Assembly (NCBI GenBank): GCA_040219575.1
Contig: JAVJSD010000056.1
Location: 1 to 64,000, forward strand
Origin: JAVJSD01 sp040219575
Lineage (GTDB): Bacteria; Planctomycetota; Planctomycetia; Pirellulales; Pirellulaceae
Length of the DNA: 64,000 bases
Reading direction: 5' to 3'
Shown: piece by piece, positions 41,298 to 51,100 of the stretch
How positions within the stretch are numbered: position 1 is the first letter of the stretch
Layout of the letters: each line of letters begins with the position of its first letter
Made by a program: the position numbers and the translations under genes
The notes under the pieces: model-generated
Seen by the model: only the letters and a program-made list of their open reading frames with translations
Told to the model about the DNA's origin: nothing
Databases searched by the model: none

Positions 41298-43196
41298 ATG
41301 AAGAGGCTGACGAATTGGCGGCTTGGCGGTGGTTCGAAGCGGGCCGCTCGGCGCGGTCGGCGCACGATGCGCATCGAATCGCTCGAATCACGCGACATGT
41401 TCACCGTCGACCCCTTGCCCGTGTTGATGGTCATCGCCGATCAGCAGGACTTCTACTACCAGGAGTACGGCGACACGCGGGCGTCGCTCGAGGCGGCGGG
41501 AGTCGCGGTGCAGGTGGCGGCGACCACCACCAATCCCTCCACGCCGCACGCCAATTCCGGCCAGGGAATGGAAGACGGCGTCGTCGTGCCCGACCTCGCG
41601 CTGTCGGCGGTCGATCCGGACGATTATTCCGCGATCGTGTTCGTCGGCGGTTGGGGTTCGTCGATGTACCAGTACGACTTCCCCGGCGATTACCAGAACA
41701 ACCTCTACGACGGCGACGCGGCCACCAAGACGATCGTCAACAATCTGATCGACGACTTCCTGGACGACGACAAGTACGTGGCGGCGATCTGCCACGCGAC
41801 TACGATTCTCTCCTGGGCGCGGGTCGACGGCGCCAGCCCCATCGCCGGCAAAGTCGTGTCGGTGCCCTACATCGGCTCGCCCGCCGTGCTGTACCAGGGC
41901 ATATGGTATGGCAACAGCGTGCTGGGGCAATACGAACAGGCTTTCGACAACGGCGCGATCCCCAATGTCGTCAGCGGTCAATACGGCGATCCCGGCACCG
42001 TCGCCGACGACGTGGTCGTGGACGGCCGAATCATCACCGGCGAGAACTACGACGCCGCGGCGTACTTCGGCGAGGTGATCGCCGATCACGTCATCGCCGC
42101 CGCCAACACGCCTGCGGAGAATCAGGCGCCCATCGCCGACGACGCCACCTGGTTGCTCGACGAGAATTCGCCGGCGGGTGCTTCCGTCGGCGTCGTGTCG
42201 GCCTCGGATGCCGACGTGGGGCAGAACCTCACCTACGCGATTGTCGCCGGCAACGACGGCAATGCCTTCAGCATCGACATCAACACCGGTGAGATCACCG
42301 TCAACAACGCCGCGGCGCTGGACTACGAGACGACGCCCGTGTTTCAGTTGACGATCGCGGTGCACGACGACGGCGAGCAACCGCTTACCGACGACGCGCA
42401 GATCACGATCGAACTACAGGACGTGTACGAGGGACCGGGCGCCGGCGCCTGGGCGGTCGGCGACGACCTGGTCGTGCAGGGCACGGACTCCGACGATCTG
42501 GTGTACATCTGGAGCGGCGCGGCGGACACCGACGTCGGCGTCTGGATGAACGGCGTGTTCTACGGCATGTTCGATCTCTCGGCCGGCGGCGAAGTCGTGG
42601 TTCACGGCGGCGACGGCAACGATCAGATCTACGCCACCGACACCCGCACCGCGGTGGCCATCTTCGGGGAAGGCGGCCACGACAACATCACCGGCGGAAG
42701 CGCCAACGACCTGCTCGATGGCGGAGACGGCTGGGATCGCCTGTGGGGCAGCGCCGGCGACGACTTGATCCGCGGCGGCGCCGGCAACGACTGGATCCGC
42801 GGTCGGGAGGGCGACGACATCCTGCTAGGCGGCGAGGGCGACGACTACCTCGAAGGCCACCTGGGCAATGACATCCTCATCGGCGGCCTGGGGCGCGATC
42901 ATCAGTTCGGAGGCGAAGGCGAGGATCTGCTGATCGGCGGCACGACCGCCTACGACAACAACGACGCCGCGCTGTTGGCGTTGTTGGCCGCTTGGACCGC
43001 GCCCAGCCCCATGGCCGACCGCGTCGCACAATTGACCAATGGAACTCCCGGCGGTCCGCGGCTTGCCTGGGGAGAAACCGTCCACGACGACGGCCAGTCG
43101 AACGTCTCCTGCGGCGGCGCGGAAGCCGACCTGGTGTTCGCCAGCGTCGACGACTACCGCTGCGACGACCCGCTCGATTTCCTCGGGGGCGACTGA
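41298..43196 (+). CDS. Secreted DJ-1/PfpI, cadherin and RTX-repeat protein
   Basis: 632 residues; GGAG nine bases before ATG 41298. The N-terminus MRIESLESRDMFTVDPLP resembles the planctomycetal LEPR-XLL motif of secreted calcium-dependent proteins. A DJ-1/PfpI domain (about 40-268) has a candidate nucleophile Cys165 in VAAICHATTILSWA. A cadherin-like repeat (about 277-378: LDENSPAGASVGVVSASDAD) and RTX calcium-binding repeats (about 455-545: NDLLDGGDGWDRLWGSAGDD, NDWIRGREGDDILLGGEGDD) follow. The protein is probably secreted and folded by calcium. Its DJ-1 domain parallels that of the adjacent kinase. Confidence 0.85.
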   Translation: MKRLTNWRLGGGSKRAARRGRRTMRIESLESRDMFTVDPLPVLMVIADQQDFYYQEYGDTRASLEAAGVAVQVAATTTNPSTPHANSGQGMEDGVVVPDLALSAVDPDDYSAIVFVGGWGSSMYQYDFPGDYQNNLYDGDAATKTIVNNLIDDFLDDDKYVAAICHATTILSWARVDGASPIAGKVVSVPYIGSPAVLYQGIWYGNSVLGQYEQAFDNGAIPNVVSGQYGDPGTVADDVVVDGRIITGENYDAAAYFGEVIADHVIAAANTPAENQAPIADDATWLLDENSPAGASVGVVSASDADVGQNLTYAIVAGNDGNAFSIDINTGEITVNNAAALDYETTPVFQLTIAVHDDGEQPLTDDAQITIELQDVYEGPGAGAWAVGDDLVVQGTDSDDLVYIWSGAADTDVGVWMNGVFYGMFDLSAGGEVVVHGGDGNDQIYATDTRTAVAIFGEGGHDNITGGSANDLLDGGDGWDRLWGSAGDDLIRGGAGNDWIRGREGDDILLGGEGDDYLEGHLGNDILIGGLGRDHQFGGEGEDLLIGGTTAYDNNDAALLALLAAWTAPSPMADRVAQLTNGTPGGPRLAWGETVHDDGQSNVSCGGAEADLVFASVDDYRCDDPLDFLGGD

Positions 43197-43225
43197 ACGA
43201 CGACGCGCGACGACATGCGGTCTCG

Positions 43226-43289
43226 TCGGGTGGGTTCCAGCTTGCCGACAGGCGCCCTCGCGTCTGGCAAGCTGGAAGCCTGCCCTACG
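43226..43289. repeat. Hairpin repeat, family D
   Basis: GGGTTCCAGCTTGCC and its complement GGCAAGCTGGAAGCC enclose a short loop. A related but diverged pair occupies 55784-55865. Confidence 0.75.
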
Positions 43290-43323
43290 TTTGCTGACGG
43301 GAAGCCCGCGGGACGCGGAAGTC

Positions 43324-43734
43324 CTACTGGTTCGAGTCGGAGCGAAAGTGGCGAAGTTCGCGGCGCTGGCTTTTGGGCAGGGCGGCTCGTTCGAGCAGTT
43401 CGGGATCGTACTGCGTCCACGTCTCCCGCACAGAATCGGAGCGGACCGTTCGCAGTACGTCGCCGTCTTGCCAGGTGGCGATGAAGTCGTCCTTCTGCCA
43501 GTCGCGATAGGGAATCTGCGAGTCGTGCTTGATCAGCCGCCAAGCGCGGACCTGGTAACGACTCTCTTCGGCCGACCAGTCGTAAAAGATCAACTGGTCG
43601 AATACGTGCTTCCCGTATTCGTCGTAGTAGTGGTTGATCTCGATGAGATCGACCGCGTCGCGAGCGACGACTTCCTGGGGATTGAAACTGACGGCGGTCA
43701 GCAGCAGCACCGCCTGCGCGTTGATACAACCCAT
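43324..43734 (-). CDS. Small protein of unknown function
   Basis: 136 residues. AAAGGA eight bases before the ATG supports translation. The N-terminus MGCINAQAVLLLTAVSFNPQ is mildly hydrophobic but not a clear signal peptide. The rest is rich in Asp, Trp, Tyr and Arg (HYYDEYGKHVFDQLIFYDWS, RDWQKDDFIATWQDGDVLRT), a beta-rich pattern. No family was recognised. It is convergent with the secreted DJ-1 protein. Confidence 0.65.
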   Translation of the reverse strand: MGCINAQAVLLLTAVSFNPQEVVARDAVDLIEINHYYDEYGKHVFDQLIFYDWSAEESRYQVRAWRLIKHDSQIPYRDWQKDDFIATWQDGDVLRTVRSDSVRETWTQYDPELLERAALPKSQRRELRHFRSDSNQ

Positions 43735-43973
43735 CGATTGTCCTTTCCCTGACGAGTATGGTTGCTATCCATGGCAACACCGGTCGACCTCGACCGGCCA
43801 TCTCAGGTCCGTTGGGGGTTGGTCATTGCGAATGTTGTGCCGAGGGGTTCAGCAAGGCCGGCCCGTCCCAGCGGAAGTACTTTTACGGGAAAGGGCAAAC
43901 GGCGCGAAGACGAATTTATTTTTGTCGGCGGAGAACTCGCGGCTTTTCGCCGTCGGCCTAAACAGCGCGCGGC

Positions 43974-44696
43974 CTATGCGCGGGAAATGTGCAGCCCGTG
44001 AAGCGAGGCGATGTGGTTGTCGGAAGACGCCTCGTCGCTTCGATCGAGATAAACAGAAGCCCACCCGGCACGCAGCGCGCCGAGGTAGTCGTTCGTCCGA
44101 TCGTCGCCGACGAGGAGGATCGCCTCCGAAGGCGTATGCAACTGCCGCTCCACACGCGCGAAGAAATGCGGGCTCGGTTTCGGATAGCCGATGCGGGCGG
44201 ACCAGAAAAGGTGCGGGCAGCCGCGAAGTGGTTCGAAATGCCGGCAGATTGGCTCCAGGCGATCGTCGAAATTCGACGCCACGCCGAGCCGAAACGACGG
44301 CCGCAATCGGCGCCAGGTTTCCGCGACATCGTCGTACAGCCGCCAGTTTTCGGGCGAGGCGAAGTGGCTCCAGAGCGACTCGAACAGGGCGCCGCGCGCA
44401 TCGGGCACGTCGTCGAAGACCTCGGCGACGACCTCACGCCATCGTTGCCGCTCGCGCGCGTGGTTCGTCGGAGGACGGTCGAATTGGGTGGACGCCCCAT
44501 CGACCGTCTGGCCGAAATCGTCGCGGATCTCTCCCCTCTGCCAGCGCGAGACGGCGAGTCGCGTGCGACGGGCGATCTCAACCGCGTCGAGCGACGAGCC
44601 GTGCCGCCGGCCCGCCGCTTCATAGGCCTCCGTTACCGGAGGATCGGGGTAGATCAACGTGCCGACAGCGTCGAACAAGACGATTTGGATGCTCAT
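43974..44696 (-). CDS. HAD-superfamily hydrolase
   Basis: 240 residues. FDAVGTLIYPDPPVTEAYEA is motif I with nucleophile Asp8 (Val replaces the second Asp, as in many HAD dehalogenase-like enzymes). LGVASNFDDRL and the IGYPKPSPHFF Lys are motifs II and III; LLVGDDRTNDYLGALRAGWA is motif IV. The cap domain is helical (about 20-105). The substrate is unknown. The gene runs on the minus strand, about 25 bases downstream of the archease gene. Confidence 0.85.
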   Translation of the reverse strand: MSIQIVLFDAVGTLIYPDPPVTEAYEAAGRRHGSSLDAVEIARRTRLAVSRWQRGEIRDDFGQTVDGASTQFDRPPTNHARERQRWREVVAEVFDDVPDARGALFESLWSHFASPENWRLYDDVAETWRRLRPSFRLGVASNFDDRLEPICRHFEPLRGCPHLFWSARIGYPKPSPHFFARVERQLHTPSEAILLVGDDRTNDYLGALRAGWASVYLDRSDEASSDNHIASLHGLHISRA

Positions 44697-44721
44697 ACGA
44701 CGAAGTTCGACTGCCTCTTGG

Positions 44722-45138
44722 TCAGATATCCACCACCACTTCCGCCGACCACCGCCCCTCGGTCTCCCGCACCTCCAGGCCGTGGTAGGTGATCGCCTTC
44801 ACTTCGTGTTCGAGATGGTGTCGCGTGGGATCGGCGACTTCGCCGCGGGCGACCGCCTTGAGGCCTCGCTCGTCGGTCTCGACTTCGAACTCCGAAAGCA
44901 ACAGGTGCTGGGCTTCGAAAGTGAACAGCAACTCACTGAGCCAGTCGAACAGCAGAAAGTCGGCTTGCTCGCCTTCGATGTCGTAGGTGACGACATGTCG
45001 CGGCTGGACGGCGTCAAGATTGGTCGCGATGAGCGTGAACAACCCGAGCGCCGCTTGGCGAAACAATTCGTCGCGCGAATCGGCCCGCATGCGCAGACCA
45101 ACGTCGGCCGTATGGGAGAAAATCTCGAAGCTCCCCAC
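44722..45138 (-). CDS. Archease family protein
   Basis: 138 residues from GTG 45138, with AAGG about eight bases upstream. EIFSHTADVGLRMRADSRDE, the VVTYDIEGEQADFLLFDWLS segment and the C-terminal HGLEVRETEGRWSAEVVVDI fit archease, a small chaperone that activates the RNA ligase RtcB. The His and Asp of HTAD are the metal ligands. rtcB is not in this window, so the partner must be elsewhere. A much longer in-frame upstream extension is not supported. Confidence 0.8.
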   Translation of the reverse strand: MGSFEIFSHTADVGLRMRADSRDELFRQAALGLFTLIATNLDAVQPRHVVTYDIEGEQADFLLFDWLSELLFTFEAQHLLLSEFEVETDERGLKAVARGEVADPTRHHLEHEVKAITYHGLEVRETEGRWSAEVVVDI

Positions 45139-45215
45139 GATTCGCGCCTTCGAAAATGCGGCGTTGAATAGTCGCGGGGCGGCGCAACAAGCGGCGTCGT
45201 CGCCCGACCGCGGCA

Positions 45216-46082
45216 CTATTTCGCCTTGGCCAGTTCCCGTCGCACGGCGCGGACTTGATTCTGCACCACCGCCGGGATTTTCGAGGTCAGAAGATTTGTA
45301 CCGCCGAACCAGCCTTCCGGTTCCACATAGGCGACGTGCAATTCCACCAGCAAGGCGCCCGCCGGCGAGGCGAGACGCGTGATCTTCAGGTACTCGCCCG
45401 AGCCCTGATAAGGCTCGGCGGCGCCCAATTCCATGTCGCCGGTGTTGGAGCGCACGAGCGGCCGCCATTGGTTGGGAAACTCGGCGTCGCCAGTGAAGCG
45501 GGGATCGAGTTTCGAGGCGGCGATGATCGAATCGTCGGTCTTGCTCCAGTACGAGTGCGTCGTGCCGCTGATCTTGACTTTGTTCAACAGTTCGAAGGCG
45601 CCGTAGGCGTAGCTTTCCTGGTCGGCGGAGTCGCCGGGGATGCTGATGCCGCGCTTGGCCAAATCGTCGCCGGTCAGGGCCTTGCCCTCTCCCTGTTCGC
45701 TGTCGCTTCCCAGCAGGCCTTCCAGGAATTCCTTATTGGCGATCGTCTCGAGTTCGCCATAAGCGATAAACCACACATCGAGCCGACGCAGTCTGCCGCC
45801 GGTCGCCGTGATGGGAACGTCGTTCATGTGCGTGATCTGCGGGGCGACGATCGAATCGCGCTGGAACACATCCAGCGAATACGCCCGACCGACGATCGCC
45901 TCCAGCGTCTCCCGTTGCGCGAGCGCGTCAAGTCCATCGGGCATCGACGGCGAGGGGAGCTCCGCCGATTGCAGGCCGACCTCGACGCCTTCGGTGAGCA
46001 ATTCGTGGAAGACGGGGTTGGCTTTGAAGTGCGGCTCGGCGGCGAGCAGCATGCAGGTGAAAGCAAGCGACGTAGCAAACAT
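45216..46082 (-). CDS. Exported protein of unknown function
   Basis: 288 residues with a short signal peptide (about 1-15, FATSLAFTCMLLAAEP). The mature part is mixed alpha/beta (RRLDVWFIAYGELETIANKE, SYWSKTDDSIIAASKLDPRF, LLVELHVAYVEPEGWFGGTN). I recognise no family; such proteins occur in Planctomycetes without known role. It lies upstream of archease on the same strand. Confidence 0.65.
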   Translation of the reverse strand: MFATSLAFTCMLLAAEPHFKANPVFHELLTEGVEVGLQSAELPSPSMPDGLDALAQRETLEAIVGRAYSLDVFQRDSIVAPQITHMNDVPITATGGRLRRLDVWFIAYGELETIANKEFLEGLLGSDSEQGEGKALTGDDLAKRGISIPGDSADQESYAYGAFELLNKVKISGTTHSYWSKTDDSIIAASKLDPRFTGDAEFPNQWRPLVRSNTGDMELGAAEPYQGSGEYLKITRLASPAGALLVELHVAYVEPEGWFGGTNLLTSKIPAVVQNQVRAVRRELAKAK

Positions 46083-46351
46083 TTTCGGATACCTCCGCTG
46101 GCACGGGCGAGGCCCGTTGTATCACTGTGGCAATCGCAGACGAATACCCGGTACGTGCCGGGGACCCGCATCGCGCCGATCCGTTCAAAGATTATAGCGA
46201 AGTTCGCGCCGGTTCGTTACGTATCGATTCGCGAATACGCGCTGCCGTGGCTCAATGGAAAAGATTGCGGGATAGGCAGAGACGGCCGCTTGCGCGAACC
46301 ATACCGAATATGCCGCTGAGCGCTATCTGACCCGCTGGTTTTTGGGCCTGC

Positions 46352-46398
46352 CGGTCTTGAGACGCGTCGGTCTTGAGGCGTGTCGGTCTTAGGCGTGC
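46352..46398. repeat. Three 16-bp tandem repeats
   Basis: CGGTCTTGAGACGCGT, CGGTCTTGAGGCGTGT and CGGTCTTAGGCGTGC lie head to tail just downstream of the next minus-strand gene end (46410). Confidence 0.7.
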
Positions 46399-46409
46399 CG
46401 CGGTGGTGC

Positions 46410-47330
46410 TTACCGCTGTTTCAAGTCGCGGCGCACCATCTCCCACAACCACATCTCGGTGGCGTGGGCTGTTTCGGGCGTCATCTGTTGCAGCCCGGCC
46501 AGTTTTTCGACGCCTTCGGGAAACTGAAGTTGGCGTTCGCCATCGGGCATCTCGGCCACGGCGAAGGCCTTCTTGCTGGGAACACCCAGCGTGAACTCTC
46601 GCGTGTCGACGCGGAGCACGGTGTCTTCGATCTTGTTGGGCGGGAGCCACTGCACCGGTCCGGCCACGCCCGCGTAACGACCGTTGCTGTCGTCCAGATC
46701 GATCGGCCACAACAGCGTGGCCAACGCGCCGTTGCTGGGGTCGATCAACAGGGCGTGTCGGAAGATGCACCAGCGGTGCTTTCCGTTGCGGTTCAGCACA
46801 ACGCGGGTGTCGACCACGGCCATCGTATCGCTGTAGCAGATGATCCGCCCGGCCTTCTGCTCCTCGTAGCACGTGGAGAGCACCTGGCGGCCGAAGAAAC
46901 TCAAATTCGCGCCCAACCGGGCCTGGGTGTCGGGGGAGACAATCGTCGGCCTGCCGTCGATCGGCGCGCCAAAACCGACGCCCACGTCTTTGAACCGATA
47001 GCGTTGCTCCTCCCCTACGGTATAGGCCTCGACCTTGGCCGCCACGGCGGTGAACAGCAAACTCGCCAATTGCGCGGTGAGTGAGTTGACCTTGCTCCGG
47101 TCCTCCGGCGCCACGCGCGGATGGCTGCGAATGATCAAGTGCGACCAACCTTGGGGCGCTTTCTCGTCGATCACGGTGCCGGGCGGAATCAGGCTGACCT
47201 GGCGCGGCTTCACCTCATACTGGTCCACCGGCACGGGCCGTTCGGCACGCGCCAGCGTGGGCGACAGCAGCGCCAACACCGAGAGACAGCCGACGGAAAC
47301 GACGCGATGAATTTGCAGAGTTTGACGCAT
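46410..47330 (-). CDS. Exported protein of unknown function
   Basis: 306 residues with a signal peptide (about 1-29, VVSVGCLSVLALLSPTLARA). AAGGAAGGAG upstream gives a good ribosome site. The mature part is beta-rich (SLIPPGTVIDEKAPQGWSHL, RNGKHRWCIFRHALLIDPSN). No known motif was recognised. It is on the same strand as the other exported protein at 45216, 327 bases away. Confidence 0.7.
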   Translation of the reverse strand: MRQTLQIHRVVSVGCLSVLALLSPTLARAERPVPVDQYEVKPRQVSLIPPGTVIDEKAPQGWSHLIIRSHPRVAPEDRSKVNSLTAQLASLLFTAVAAKVEAYTVGEEQRYRFKDVGVGFGAPIDGRPTIVSPDTQARLGANLSFFGRQVLSTCYEEQKAGRIICYSDTMAVVDTRVVLNRNGKHRWCIFRHALLIDPSNGALATLLWPIDLDDSNGRYAGVAGPVQWLPPNKIEDTVLRVDTREFTLGVPSKKAFAVAEMPDGERQLQFPEGVEKLAGLQQMTPETAHATEMWLWEMVRRDLKQR

Positions 47331-48131
47331 TGTCGCAACTCCTTCCTTGCCCGCGACAACGAGCGATGAGAGAGGGATCGACCCGGGCGCTTCGGATCAT
47401 AGGAGGCTTTGCCGGCGTACGTCAAGTTGAACCGTCGTGCCGCCGTCTTGAGACCTATTGTCGCGGCGGATGGTTCCACAATCGGTATCCAGACGCCGCC
47501 TCCGAAGCAGTTCAACCGTTTTCCAAGCGATCCTACGCACCGAATCGTGGGGGCGTTCGCTCGTTTCGGGCAAAATGTGGCATTGTGCCGATGGGGTAAA
47601 CACTAACGGCAAGAAGGCACTTTGCCGACGTTGAGGCGAAAACCGTGCCGAAGGTAATAAACGGGCTGTATGGAGGCGGTTGATTCAAGCCGGTTGGATC
47701 GTTAACATTTTCAGGGTAGGAGATTTAGGACAATTAGGACCTTTCGGCGAAGGGCGCGTCAGGAGTAGACTTTGACGGACGAGTTTCCTGTCGCCCGGAG
47801 GCGTTGCGAAGGCTGGTGAACTCGGAAGTTGCCGGACGGACAGGAGGTTGTCGCAGGCGGATACCCCGCTGCAAAACCCGCAAACTGGGCACGCTTGCCG
47901 CGTGTTCCCTGTTTTTTCCCATCCGACTGTAATTCGCCCGTCGTCGTTGCGGCCCTACCGCCGAAACAATCTGCGCCGCTTCCCGCTCATAGCGAAAGCG
48001 AGACCTAACGAACACGAATGCCGGACGAACCCGACGGGTTCTCGTGGTGCCGCCGTTGCTGTCGCTAGCACGGAGCACCGCATGGACGAATTCTCGAGTT
48101 CGCACGGTCGCGGTCTAAAGGGTTATGGAAT
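47331..48131. other. Long leader region of the synthase locus
   Basis: 801 bases without a convincing gene. The region is less GC-rich near 47600-47750 and contains the candidate promoter below. A small hairpin GAACCC/GGGTTC lies near 48027-48041. It separates the synthase from the divergent exported-protein gene, so regulatory control is likely here. Confidence 0.4.
47681..47709 (+). promoter_or_regulatory. Candidate promoter of synthase locus
   Basis: TTGATT (47681-47686), 17 bases, TAACAT (47704-47709). Each hexamer matches four of six consensus bases. It is about 420 bases upstream of the first synthase gene, implying a long untranslated leader if real. Confidence 0.25.
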
Positions 48132-51100
48132 ATGCAGCGATTCGACATCCTTGCATTGACGCCGCCTGGGTCGCATGACCCGGCGGTCGCCATTGCAGCG
48201 AGCCGGGCGGGCGCCCGAGGCATTCTTGATCTGGAGTACACGGAGGACCTGGCCCAGGCCGCTCCGGCGATCGAGCAATTGCGGCGATTCGCGAAACATC
48301 CCTACGGTGTGAAGCTGGGCCGCGGCGGCCAGGCCCTCCTTGAGCACCTGCTGTCCGAGCCGGCCAAGTACTTACGGTGGGTGGTGCTCGCCGGAGGAGA
48401 ACACGAGCATCTGGCGGGTTGGGTGGAGCAACTACACGCCCGACAGATCGCGGTCTTGCTGGAAGCAACCAGCGTGGCCGAAATGCAACGGGGACACGAA
48501 CTTGGCGTCGACGGCCTGGTCCTCAAGGGAAACGAGTCGGGCGGCCGAATCGGCGGCGAGACGGCGTTTATTCTGTTGCAGCGCCATAACGAGCGTTTCC
48601 GCGACCATCGGGACTCGATGGAAATCTGGGTTCAAGGCGGCATTGGACGAAACACCGCGGCTGCCTGCTATGTGGCGGGCGCGTCGGGTATCGTGCTCGA
48701 CGCCCAATTGCTGCTCTCGCGCGAATCGCGGCTCAGCCCGCACGACAAGTCGCGGCTCGGCGCGTTCGACGGCAGCGAAACGCTCGAACTCGGCGCTTCG
48801 TTGGGCGAGTCGTATCGCGTTTACAATCGCCCGAAGTGCTCGCACGTGGCGGCTTTGCAGGCGGAAGAGACGCGTCTGGAAACGAGTGAATTGTCGAATC
48901 CGGAGAAGATCGCCGCCTGGCGCGAGGCGATTCGCCGGCAGACCGTGGGAGCGGGTTCTCCCGACTTGCTGCTGCTGGGACAGGACGCCGCCCTGGCGAA
49001 AGACCTGTGCGACGCGTTTGTCACCGTCGGCGGCATCGTGGAGGCGATTCGCTCCCAAGTGCAAACAAGTGTTGCGTCGGCGCGGCGACTGCTGCCGTTG
49101 GCCGAAGGTGCCCCGATGGCGGTCAGCCACGGCACGCGTTACCCGCTGTTGCAGGGCCCCATGACGCGCGTCAGCGATACGGCGGCCTTCGCCGATTCGG
49201 TGGCGGCGGCCGGCGCGCTGCCTTTTTTGGCGCTGGCGCTGCTGCGGCGCAACGATGTCGCGCGGCTGCTGAAGGAAACCAGCGAACGCCTCGCCGACCG
49301 GCCTTGGGGCGTGGGACTGCTGGGGTTCTTGCCCGCCGAGATCCGCAACGAGCAGATCGCCGCCATCCTGGAGAACAAGCCGCCGCTGGCGCTGATCGCC
49401 GGCGGGCGTCCCGACCAGGCGGCCGAACTCGAAAGCGAGGGGATTCCCACCTACCTGCACGTCCCCTCGCCGGGACTGCTGAAGATGTTTCTCAAGGACG
49501 GCGCGCGGCGATTCGTGTTTGAGGGGCGCGAATGCGGCGGGCATGTCGGTCCGCGATCGAGTTTCCTGCTGTGGGAGACGATGTGCCAGATCCTGCTCGA
49601 CCACTTGGGCCCGAGCGGCAAGGGCGACCCGCTGCACGTGGTGTTCGCCGGCGGCATCCACGACTCGTTGTCGGGCGCCATGGTGGCCGCGCTGGCGGCG
49701 CCGCTCGCCGAGCGAGGCGTGAAGATCGGCGCGCTGATGGGCACCGCTTACTTGTTCACCCAGGAGGCGGTTGAGGCCGGCGCCATTGTGCCGCGCTTCC
49801 AGCAGGAAGCCGTGCAGTGCGACAACACGGTGCTGATGACGACCGGCCCGGGACACGCCATCCGCTGCATCAAGACGCCCTACTTCGACGTGTTTGAAGC
49901 GGAGAAGCAGCGCCTCAAAAAGGAAGGCAAGTCTCACGAGGAAATCGTCAAGGCGTTGGAGTGGATGAACATCGGCCGCCTGCGGGTGGCCAGCAAGGGG
50001 CTCGATCGTGTCGCGGACGGCGGCGTCTCCAAGATCGAGCAGGTCGCCGACGACGTGCAATACGACCGCGGCATGTACATGATCGGCCAGGTGGCGGCGA
50101 TGCATCGCGGCGTCGTCTCGATGGCCGAATTGCACGCCGACGTTTGCGGGGGCGGCGCCGAGCGCCTGACCGCCCTGCAGCCCATCGCCGAATCGAAGGA
50201 GATCGAAGCCAAGCCCTGCGACATCGCGATCATCGGCATGGCCAGCCACTATCCTGACTCGATCAATCTCACGCAGTACTGGGAGAACATCCTCAACAGT
50301 CACTATGCGGTGACCGAGATTCCCGCCTCGCATTGGGACTGGCGGCCGTTCTACGATCCCGATCCCCGCGCCAAAGACAAGATTGTCTCGAAATGGGGCG
50401 GTTTCGTGGGCGATATCGTCTTCGATCCGTTGCGGTACGGGATCACGCCCAAGAGCATGATGTCGATCGAGCCGCTGCAACTGCTGGTGCTGGAGTCGGT
50501 GCGCAAGGCGCTCGACGACGCCGGCTACACCCACCGCCCCTTCAACCGCGAGAAGACCTGCGCCATCCTGGGGATCGGCGGAGGCGGCAGTCCGATGGCC
50601 GTGGGTTACGGCTTCCGAGCCTGCCTGCCGATGCTGGATTCGGTCGAGGCGATGCCGGCCAAGTCGGACCAACTGCTGAAGATCGTCGACCATGTGCTGC
50701 CTGAGTGGACGGAGGACTCGTTCCCCGGCTTCCTGATGAACGTGGCCGTGGGGCGTGTGGCCAACCGTTTCAACTTCGGCGGTTCGAACTACGCCATCGA
50801 CGCCGCCTGCGCGTCGTCGTTGGCGGCTTTGCACGCCTGCGTTCGCGAACTCGAGATGGGCACCGCCGACGTGGCCGTGGCGATGGGCGCCGACACCGTG
50901 CAAACGCCCTACGCCTATATGGCCTTCAGCAAGACGCATGCTCTGTCGCATCGGGGCAAGTGCAGCCCGTTCGACGCGGCGGCCGACGGCATCGTGCTCA
51001 GCGAGGGCGTGGGCGTGGTGATTTTGAAGCGCCTGGCGGATGCGGAGCGCGACGGCGACCGCATCTACGGCGTGATCCGCGGCGTCGGTTCGTCGAGCGA

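Noticed and set aside
46240..46320. tRNA-like start (GTGGCTCAATGG)
   Set aside because: No T arm, anticodon stem or acceptor complement follows.
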